This document shows, in pieces, positions 39,509 through 45,638 of a stretch of 45,638 nt of DNA. Origin of the DNA: an uncultured Pseudomonadota bacterium (lineage in GTDB: Bacteria; Myxococcota_A; UBA796; SXON01). Numbering within the stretch: the first letter of the stretch is position 1; each line of letters starts with the position of its first letter. The notes under the pieces are model-generated. The model had not been told where the DNA came from. It saw nothing but the letters and a program-made list of their open reading frames with translations, and did no database searches. A program made the position numbers and the translations under genes. The stretch covers positions 1 to 45,638 of the forward strand of contig CAIXRH010000226.1 in assembly GCA_903921785.1 (NCBI GenBank), written 5' to 3'.

Positions 39509-42500
39509 ATGCTGCTCGCCCTCGCCCTCGCCCCCGCCCTCGCCGAAGACCCCGCCCCCCCCGCCTGGGACATCGCCGCACCCCACGGCCCCGGCCACGA
39601 CGTGAGCTTCACGGTGAACGAAGGCACCTGGATGGGCGTGGACGTCTCTCCCGACGGCGGCTTCGTGCTCTTCGACCTCCTGGGCGATGTTTACGAGGTG
39701 CCCCTCGCCGGCGGCGCCGCCCGCCGCGTCACCTCGGGCGAGGCCTGGGACACCGACGCCCACTACAGCCGCGACGGCCACCGCATCGCGTTCACGTCGG
39801 ATCGGGGGGGCAGCGAGAACCTCTGGACGATGAACCTCGACGGCACCGAGCTCAAGGCGCTCACCGACGAGAAGGTCGACCGGTGGACGGACCCGGTCTG
39901 GGCCCCCGAGTCGGGGTGGATCCTCGGCCGCCGCCGCTCGGTCGACACGCGGAGCATCGGCGTGCAGGAGCTCTGGCTGCTCAACGAAGCGGGCGGCAGC
40001 GGCATCAAGATCACCGACAAGGCGGCCGACCCCCACGCGGGCGAAGCCGCCTTCTCGCCCGACGGCCGCTACCTCTGGTTCAGCACCCGCAGCGGCCGCT
40101 TCGAGTACGACCAGAACGTCCACCAGGGGCTCTGGGAGATCGCCCGGTACGACCGGGTGCTCGGCGAGCGCACCACGATCACGACGCTCACCGAGGGCGC
40201 TGTCCGCCCCACCCCGTCGCCGGACGGGAAGTCGCTCGCGCTCATCACCCGCAACCGCGCGAAGTCGGTGCTGATGGTGATGGACGTCGCCACCGGCAAG
40301 CTCCGCCGCATCGCCGACTTCCTCGACAAGGACGCGATGGAGGCCTTCGAGCTCCGCGGCGCCTACCCCCGCGTGGACTGGACGCCCGACAGCAACGAGC
40401 TGGTCTTCTGGGCCGGCGGGAAGCTCTGGCGCATCAACGCGAGCACGCTCGCCCGCGCCGAGATCCCCTTCTCCGCCCTGGTGGAGCACCGCATCACGGA
40501 CTCGGTGCACCCTGCCCGGCGCGTCCCCCACGGCGACGTGTCTGCCAAGGTGATCCGCTGGCCGCAGCGCGCGCCGGACGGCACGATCTATGCGGCGGCG
40601 ATCGGGCAGCTCTGGGCGATCCCCGCGTCCGGGGCCGCCAAGGCGATCACGCCTGCGACCCAGACCGCCTACTTCCCCTCGCTCACCGCCGACGGAAAGT
40701 CCCTCACCTACGTCACCTGGAACGACCAGAACGGCGGGCAGGTTTGGTCCGGGCCGGTCGGCGCGCCGAAGCAGATCACCCGCTCCGGCGCCGACTACCA
40801 GTCCCCGGTGCTCAGCCCCGACGGCAAGTGGGTGACGTTCCTCAAGGGCGCCGGCGCGACGGTGGTCGGCGGGGACCTCGGCGGTGAGTCCAACTACGAG
40901 CTGATGCTCGCGCCGGTCAGCGGCGGCGACGGGGAGCGCCTGCGCTCCATCCCCTTCCGCGGCTCCAACAACCGCGCCCCGCGCCTCCAGTGGTCGCCGG
41001 ACGGGCAGCGCATCTACTGGATCGAGGACGAGTTCCCCGAGCCCCGCGCCCACGAGAAGACGGTGCTGAAGTCCTGCGACCGCCTCGGCCACGACGTCCG
41101 CACCCACCTCCGCTTCGACGGCGCCCAGGAGATCCGCCTCTCTCCAGACCAGAAGTGGGTCGCCTACAAGCACGATCACCAGGCGTGGCTCGCGCCGATG
41201 CCCGCGCTGGGGAACCTCACCGTGGAGGCCGACTCGATCCCCTCCCGCAAGCTCACCGACGTCGCGGGGGACTGGCTCGACTTCTCGGGGACCGACATCA
41301 CGTGGTCCCACGGGGATCATTTCTACTCGCTGCCGGTGGCGGGCACCGTGGTGAAGGACGCCACGGAGCTCCCGGTGGCGGCGGACCGCGCGATGGCGGT
41401 GTCGGTGCCGCGGTTCGAGGGCAAGGGCACGGTGGCGTTCGTCAACGCGCACATCGTGACCATGGAGGACGACGTGGAGATCGCCCGCGGGACGCTGGTG
41501 GTCCGCGGTCGGGAGATCGTCTCCATCGGCGCCGGCGTCCTCCCGCCGCCCGACGCGCAGGTGATCGACGTCCACGGCGCGACCATCCTCCCGGGGATCG
41601 TCGATGTGCACGCCCACCTCGGCTACGCCTCGGGCGACGTCTTCCCCGAGCAGGAGTGGCGCCACCTCACGAACCTCGCGTACGGCGTCACCACGGTCTT
41701 CGACCCGAGCGCGGCGACCGACCTCATCTTCGGGCAGGGCGAGCTGGTGGAGGCGGGGCGCATGGCCGGCCCCCGTACGCTCTCTACCGGGTTCATCCTC
41801 TACGGCGCCGACGACACCCAGGGCGCGAAGATCACCAGCTACGAAGACGCGGAGAAGCACGTGCTCCGCCTCCTCCGGCTCGGCGCCTGGGGCGTGAAGT
41901 CCTACCAGCAGCCCTGGCGGAGCCAGCGGCAGTGGATCGTGGAGGCCTGCCGCAAGCTCGGGGTGCTCGATGTGCCGGAAGGCGGCGGCGATCTCTGGAA
42001 CAACATGACGATGATCGTCGACGGGCACTCGTCGATCGAGCACGCCATTCCGGTCGCGCCCGTGTATGCGGACGTCAAGACGCTCTGGTCCAAGTCGCGG
42101 ACCACGTACGTCCCTACCCTGCTGGTGGCATACGGCGGGGTCTCCGGTGAACACGCGAGCTACCAGGCAGAGAAGGTCTGGGACGACCCGCGGCTGAGCC
42201 GGTTCACCCCGCCCGAGGTGCTCATGAGCCGTAGCTACCGCCTGCCGCTGTACATCACGGACGAGGCCGAGTTCCACCACCGCACCGTCGCCCGCGACGC
42301 CGCCGCGCTCCAGCGGCTGGGCGTGAACGTGGCCCTCGGCGCCCACGGCCAACTCCAGGGCCTCGGCCCCCACTGGGAGCTGGAGGACCTCGGCGGCACC
42401 GGCGCGATGTCCCCGCGCAACGCGCTCTACGCCGCGACCATGGGCGGCGCGAAGCACCTCGGCCTCGACCAGGACATCGGCTCGCTCCGCGAAGGGAAGG

Positions 42501-42715
42501 TCGCCGACCTGTTCATCGTCGACGGCGACCCGATGGTCGATCTGAAGGCCGCCCGCGAGGTCCGCTACGTGATGAAGGACGGCATCCTCTACGACGCCGC
42601 CACGATGGACCGGCTCTCTCCCGAGCCCGAGACCCGCAAGGCGATGATCTGGGAAGTGGCCCACCGCACGATGGACGACGCGCAGCCCGTGCAGCGGATG
42701 TCCACGCCGCGATAA
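39509..42715 (+). CDS. TolB-like propeller fused to amidohydrolase
   Basis: This 1068-residue exported protein has the signal MLLALALAPALAED at its N-terminus. Residues ~40-640 form a WD40/TolB-type propeller (VDVSPDGGFVLFDLLGD, HYSRDGHRIAFTSDRGGSEN, AAFSPDGRYLWFSTRSGRFE, RLQWSPDGQRIYWIEDEFP). Residues 640-1050 form a metal-dependent amidohydrolase: the entry motif GIVDVHAHLGYASG, later NMTMIVDGHSSIEHAI, GAHGQLQGLGPHWELEDLGG and the C-terminal SLREGKVADLFIVDGDP. This architecture is a known periplasmic amidohydrolase group; the substrate may be a peptide or cyclic amide. It is the first gene of an operon with the SAHH-like gene 9 bp downstream. GATACT lies 33 nt upstream of the start as a possible -10. 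Confidence 0.85.
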   Translation: MLLALALAPALAEDPAPPAWDIAAPHGPGHDVSFTVNEGTWMGVDVSPDGGFVLFDLLGDVYEVPLAGGAARRVTSGEAWDTDAHYSRDGHRIAFTSDRGGSENLWTMNLDGTELKALTDEKVDRWTDPVWAPESGWILGRRRSVDTRSIGVQELWLLNEAGGSGIKITDKAADPHAGEAAFSPDGRYLWFSTRSGRFEYDQNVHQGLWEIARYDRVLGERTTITTLTEGAVRPTPSPDGKSLALITRNRAKSVLMVMDVATGKLRRIADFLDKDAMEAFELRGAYPRVDWTPDSNELVFWAGGKLWRINASTLARAEIPFSALVEHRITDSVHPARRVPHGDVSAKVIRWPQRAPDGTIYAAAIGQLWAIPASGAAKAITPATQTAYFPSLTADGKSLTYVTWNDQNGGQVWSGPVGAPKQITRSGADYQSPVLSPDGKWVTFLKGAGATVVGGDLGGESNYELMLAPVSGGDGERLRSIPFRGSNNRAPRLQWSPDGQRIYWIEDEFPEPRAHEKTVLKSCDRLGHDVRTHLRFDGAQEIRLSPDQKWVAYKHDHQAWLAPMPALGNLTVEADSIPSRKLTDVAGDWLDFSGTDITWSHGDHFYSLPVAGTVVKDATELPVAADRAMAVSVPRFEGKGTVAFVNAHIVTMEDDVEIARGTLVVRGREIVSIGAGVLPPPDAQVIDVHGATILPGIVDVHAHLGYASGDVFPEQEWRHLTNLAYGVTTVFDPSAATDLIFGQGELVEAGRMAGPRTLSTGFILYGADDTQGAKITSYEDAEKHVLRLLRLGAWGVKSYQQPWRSQRQWIVEACRKLGVLDVPEGGGDLWNNMTMIVDGHSSIEHAIPVAPVYADVKTLWSKSRTTYVPTLLVAYGGVSGEHASYQAEKVWDDPRLSRFTPPEVLMSRSYRLPLYITDEAEFHHRTVARDAAALQRLGVNVALGAHGQLQGLGPHWELEDLGGTGAMSPRNALYAATMGGAKHLGLDQDIGSLREGKVADLFIVDGDPMVDLKAAREVRYVMKDGILYDAATMDRLSPEPETRKAMIWEVAHRTMDDAQPVQRMSTPR

Positions 42716-42724
42716 GCCCGCGGC

Positions 42725-43858
42725 ATGTCCGACCACGCCCGTGTGAGCGCCGAGCTGGCGCGTATCGACGCGTTCTTCCCCGTGCTCCAGGGTCTGGGTA
42801 CGCGGTGGGCCGCGAGCCGCCCCTTCGAAGGCCTCACCATCGGGGTGCACCTGCACCTCACCACGATCACCCTGGCGCTCATGCGCGAGGTGGTGCTCGG
42901 CGGCGGGCGCTGGGTCGTGAGCGCGGCCAGCCCCGCCACGACCGACCCCGGCGTGGTGGAGTACATGCGCACCCTCGGCCTCGAGGTGCACACCGGCCGC
43001 GGCTCGAAGGACGGCATCGCCGCCACCGTCGCCGCCGAGCCGATGCTCTTCGCCGATGTCGGCTTCGCCCTCGGCAGCGCGCTCCTCGACGAGGGGCAGT
43101 GCCCCCGCGGGGGCGTTGAGATCACCCGCACCGGCGTGAACCGGCTCCGCAATCGACTCCCGCTGCCGTTCCCCGTGCTCAACATCAGCGACGGGCGCTT
43201 GAAGCCCGCCGTGGAGAGCCGCCGCGGCGTGGGCGAGGGCCTTTGGCCCGCGTACACGAACCTCACCGGCCAGCACCTCAGCGGGCGGATGGTGCTCGTC
43301 GTCGGCTATGGGCCCGTCGGCGCGGGCGTGGCCAGCTTCGCCCGGGCGGCGGGCGCCACGGTGGAGGTGGCGGAGAACGACCCCGTGCGGCGGCTCATCG
43401 CCCACTACGACGGCCTCGCCACGACCGACGCCGTGCCCGCGCTCAAGCGCGCCCGCATCGTCGTCACCGCCACGGGCCGCAAGCACACCCTCGGCGCCGC
43501 CGAGCTCGCCACGCTCCCGGACGGCTCGATCATCCTCAGCGCCGGCCACGGCGGCGACGAGATCGACGTCGCGTGGCTCCGCAACAACGCCGAGACGGTC
43601 GACCAGATCGGCAAGCTCGTGGTGCGCTACACGCTGCCCGGCGGGCGCAAGGTCACCGTGCTCGCCGACGGGCACCCGCTCAACATCGTCGCCAACTCCG
43701 GCTCGCCGGAGCCGGTGCTCCTGCACTTCGTGCTCCTCGGCCTCGGCCTCGAGTACCTCGCCCAGCGCGAGAGCCCCCCGGGCGAGATGGAGCTGCCGCT
43801 CGGCCTCGAAGAGGAAGCTGCCCGCCTCGCCCTGCGGGTGATCGAGCGGCCGGTGTGA
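42725..43858 (+). CDS. divergent S-adenosylhomocysteinase-like protein
   Basis: This 377-residue protein has the NAD(P)-binding and substrate domains of adenosylhomocysteinase (SAHH) but is clearly divergent. The nucleotide loop is VVGYGPVGAGVASFARAAG (canonical GYGDVGKG), and the TTTGV segment is ITRTGV. In the catalytic stretch (canonical VNDSVTKSKFDN) it reads LNISDGRLKPAVES, so by eye Lys is kept (Lys160) while the Asp and Asn become Glu164 and Ser165. The chain lacks the C-terminal KxxxYRY tail that completes the NAD site of SAHH. True SAHH hydrolyses S-adenosylhomocysteine. This one may use another thioether nucleoside or only bind. It sits between the amidohydrolase and a coupled TPR-like gene. 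Confidence 0.7.
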   Translation: MSDHARVSAELARIDAFFPVLQGLGTRWAASRPFEGLTIGVHLHLTTITLALMREVVLGGGRWVVSAASPATTDPGVVEYMRTLGLEVHTGRGSKDGIAATVAAEPMLFADVGFALGSALLDEGQCPRGGVEITRTGVNRLRNRLPLPFPVLNISDGRLKPAVESRRGVGEGLWPAYTNLTGQHLSGRMVLVVGYGPVGAGVASFARAAGATVEVAENDPVRRLIAHYDGLATTDAVPALKRARIVVTATGRKHTLGAAELATLPDGSIILSAGHGGDEIDVAWLRNNAETVDQIGKLVVRYTLPGGRKVTVLADGHPLNIVANSGSPEPVLLHFVLLGLGLEYLAQRESPPGEMELPLGLEEEAARLALRVIERPV

Positions 43859-44517
43859 CGACGGAGGTGCGCCTCCGCGGCGCCTACGCCGCCCTCCGCG
43901 ACAACCGCCCCGAGGCGGCGCTCGCCGCGCTCGACGCGCTCCTCGGTCCGCCCGACGGGGCGGGCTCCACCGTCGCGAGCGCCGAAGCCCTCCCCCCCCG
44001 CGACCGCGCCCGCGCCCACGCCTGGCGGGCGCAGGCGATGCGCGCCCTCGGCCGCGCCGAGGAGGGCGCCCGCGAGGTGATCGCCGCGATCCGCCTCGCG
44101 AAGGCGGAGGGAGACACCGACGGTGTCCTCGCCCTGCGCGCGCTGCACACCGAGCTCTCGGCGTCCGTCGCCAGCCTGCGCGCGGCGGAGGCCGGGCGCG
44201 CGGCGGACCGGGCGCTCCTCGGCGCCGACGAAGCCGCGATGGACGCCGAGACGCTCCTGCGGAAGTCCGGCGCCTGTGCCGACGCGGGGGAGGCCGCGGA
44301 GGCCGAGCGCACCGCCCGCCTCGCGCTCGCCCGCGCCGCCACGCCCCGCGAGCAGGTCCTCACCCGCCTCGCCCTCGCCCGCCTCACCCGAGACCCGGCG
44401 TTGGTGCTCGCGTCCCACACGATCGCCGACGCCGCCGACGACCAGAACCTCCTCACCGCCGTGGCTCACGCCGCCCGCGCCCTGGCGGTCCAGCTCCCGA
44501 GGCCGTCCTTCGGGTGA
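43855..44517 (+). CDS. TPR-like helical protein coupled to the SAHH-like gene
   Basis: This 220-residue protein starts at the GTG at 43855, which overlaps the preceding stop as GTGA, so its translation is coupled. The sequence is Ala/Arg/Leu-rich and helical, with repeated pairs such as AALRDNRPEAALAALDALLG, RARAHAWRAQAMRALGRAEE and ADAGEAAEAERTARLALARA. This is the spacing of tetratricopeptide-like repeats, though the signature residues are loose. It probably binds a protein partner, perhaps the SAHH-like product or an associated complex. It has no signal peptide, hence is cytosolic. No closer family is recognised. Family B copy 5 follows the stop. Confidence 0.6.
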   Translation: MTTEVRLRGAYAALRDNRPEAALAALDALLGPPDGAGSTVASAEALPPRDRARAHAWRAQAMRALGRAEEGAREVIAAIRLAKAEGDTDGVLALRALHTELSASVASLRAAEAGRAADRALLGADEAAMDAETLLRKSGACADAGEAAEAERTARLALARAATPREQVLTRLALARLTRDPALVLASHTIADAADDQNLLTAVAHAARALAVQLPRPSFG

Positions 44518-44540
44518 AGGCCAAAGGAGCGGCGCCGGAG

Positions 44541-44603
44541 AACCGGCGTGCCGGGCCGGCGGGGTGGGTGGTCGAGGAGCCGCTGGGGGGAGAATGGGGG
44601 GGA
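44541..44603 (-). repeat. dispersed intergenic repeat, family B, copy 5
   Basis: Read on the minus strand it runs CCCCATTCTCCCCCCAGCGG, then CTCCTCGACCACCCACCCCG and CCGGCCCGGCACGCCGG. It is the only inverted family B copy and lies between the stop at 44517 and the lipoprotein start at 44662. Confidence 0.6.
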
Positions 44604-44661
44604 CGTACAGCGGCGCCAGTGACCGCGTCCAGGTCGCGACGAGCACGATAAGCCTCCTCGG

Positions 44662-45612
44662 ATGTCCCCGCTTCTCCTCCTCCTCCTCGGCTGCACCGGG
44701 TGCGCTTCCGACACGACCGAGGCGCCGGCGACCGACACCGGCGACACTGGGGTGGGTTTGCCGTGGGTTGACGTTTCCCTTGGCAGCAGGGCAGCATGCG
44801 GGGTCCGCACGGATACCCGCGTGCGCTGCTGGGGAGAAGGTGTCGACACGGGGTACTCGCCGGAACCCTACCGGGTGATCTCGGGGGCGCCGACGACGGC
44901 CGGTTTCGTCGACGTGGACCTGGAATCGGTCGGGGACGCGCTCGACTACCAGAACGCGTGCGCCCGGCGTGAGGACGGGAGCGTGACTTGTTGGGGAAAG
45001 GGTGGAGGCCGGGATGATGAAGGCCCCTACGACGAAATCCGGATGGTGTACGGGGGGGTCCTCGCGCGCCAGGGAAACACGGTGCACTGTCTCAGTACCT
45101 GGGAGGAGGCGCCTTGCGTTCACGGCGCGGTGACCTACGACGTCGCGCAATACTCGGGCGGAGGCATGACAGCCTTGTTCGTGGGCGTGGACGGCGAACT
45201 CCATCTGGAGTGGTTTGACGCCCATGGGCCCGATCCGTACCAGTTCGTGATGGAGCTCCCGGCGGGGCCGTGGGCCCAGGTGTCCGCGCCGTTCGGGTAC
45301 GAGAACGCATGTGGGATCCGCTCGGGCGGTGACATCGAGTGTTTCGGCGAGGAGCCGTCCGATTGGCCTGGGGTATTCGACGCCCCCGAGGGTGAGTTCG
45401 TGGACCTTTGCGTGGACCTGATGGTGCGCTCCGCATGCGCGCTCGACGCTGGCGGCGCGCCCACATGTTGGGGCTACGATCACTACACTCCGGATCCGGG
45501 CCCGTTCGTGGCCCTGACTTGCGGGGAGAGCAGCTACTGCGGCCGCACCGCGGATGGCGAGGTGCGCTGCTGGGGGGACTGCCGCGGAGGCGTCTGCGAC
45601 GTCCCCCCGTGA
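44662..45612 (+). CDS. RCC1-like repeat lipoprotein
   Basis: This 316-residue protein has a poly-Leu signal peptide and a Cys at position 11 or 14 (MSPLLLLLLGCTGC), then a TDTGDTG linker. Repeats of the RCC1/BLIP-II type with paired Cys follow: ACGVRTDTRVRCWGEG, ACARREDGSVTCWGKG, ACGIRSGGDIECFGE, ACALDAGGAPTCWGYD, YCGRTADGEVRCWGDC. They form a beta-propeller-like fold with Cys pairs about 10 residues apart, probably disulfide-linked in the envelope. Such repeats are abundant in myxobacterial lipoproteins and usually mediate binding. GATAAG lies 9 nt before the ATG with no Shine-Dalgarno. Its third codon positions look slightly less GC-rich than those of its neighbours. Confidence 0.75.
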   Translation: MSPLLLLLLGCTGCASDTTEAPATDTGDTGVGLPWVDVSLGSRAACGVRTDTRVRCWGEGVDTGYSPEPYRVISGAPTTAGFVDVDLESVGDALDYQNACARREDGSVTCWGKGGGRDDEGPYDEIRMVYGGVLARQGNTVHCLSTWEEAPCVHGAVTYDVAQYSGGGMTALFVGVDGELHLEWFDAHGPDPYQFVMELPAGPWAQVSAPFGYENACGIRSGGDIECFGEEPSDWPGVFDAPEGEFVDLCVDLMVRSACALDAGGAPTCWGYDHYTPDPGPFVALTCGESSYCGRTADGEVRCWGDCRGGVCDVPP

Positions 45613-45638
45613 CCGCCGCCCGCCGCGCCCCCGCCCGC

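Noticed and set aside
38411-43726. A 1771-codon open frame on the minus strand, 38411-43726
   Set aside because: Only its last ~306 codons (ctaA) are real; the rest is antisense to the amidohydrolase and SAHH-like genes and is Arg/Gly/His/Val shadow sequence.
1-45638. tRNA, rRNA or riboswitch
   Set aside because: None was recognised by eye; a dedicated covariance-model search would be needed to exclude weak cases.

Overview
The window is very GC-rich DNA (roughly 70% by eye) with strong G/C third-position use. It is packed with lipoprotein genes whose mature N-termini are Asp/Thr/Ser/Gly-rich (DTGDTG-type) linkers, plus FG-GAP, RCC1-like, MopE-type and PQQ-propeller proteins. That profile, with a ctaA-ctaB pair (aerobic haem A synthesis) and carotenoid enzymes, fits an aerobic Gram-negative bacterium of the Myxococcota or a related uncultured deltaproteobacterial lineage. 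This is inferred from gene content; no rRNA or tRNA gene was seen.

Layout. 1-2.1 kb, minus: a DUF3052 gene cut by the edge, a small lipoprotein and a secreted PQQ-type beta-propeller. 2.3-6.2 kb, plus: a three-gene operon of a TetR-type regulator with two tandem helix-turn-helix domains, a short YraQ-like permease and a rifampin-phosphotransferase/PEP-synthase-like enzyme, with a dyad over the putative promoter. 6.4-8.7 kb: a membrane-anchored hypothetical, a broken SPFH/band-7 gene, and a zinc-ribbon membrane protein. 8.8-13.1 kb: a one-chain fusion of lycopene cyclase with a CrtU-type carotenoid oxidoreductase, a stand-alone CoaB-like protein and a B12-binding radical SAM enzyme. 13.1-18.6 kb: a propeller lipoprotein, a coupled ATP-grasp/exported-protein pair, holB-tatD and a tiny basic protein. 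18.7-37.4 kb: mostly surface or exported proteins: plain lipoproteins, glycoside-hydrolase-like lipoproteins (DUF4832-like, GH13), an S74-type self-cleaving-domain lipoprotein, a serine beta-lactamase-like lipoprotein, an FG-GAP lipoprotein, outer-membrane-barrel-like proteins and a membrane glycosyltransferase fused to a partial phosphatase fold. 37.5-45.6 kb: ctaA-ctaB on the minus strand, then an operon of a TolB-propeller amidohydrolase, a divergent S-adenosylhomocysteinase-like protein and a TPR-like protein, and finally an RCC1-like lipoprotein.

Other structure. Two families of dispersed intergenic repeats lie in the gaps. Family A has 7 loci, one of them a roughly 98-bp head-to-head palindrome. 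In 6 of the 7 loci the same end of the repeat faces a nearby stop codon, which suggests a role at mRNA 3' ends. Family B has 5 loci. Many genes have a -10-like TANNNT or GATANN hexamer 6-9 nt before the start codon and no Shine-Dalgarno, so leaderless transcripts are likely. Genes inside operons tend to have GGAGG-type sites or ATGA/TGATG/GTGA overlaps instead.

The most unusual items are the lycopene cyclase-CrtU fusion, the directional 3'-end repeat family, the double-HTH TetR operon, the lipoprotein with an S74 domain, and the glycosyltransferase with a phosphatase-like tail.
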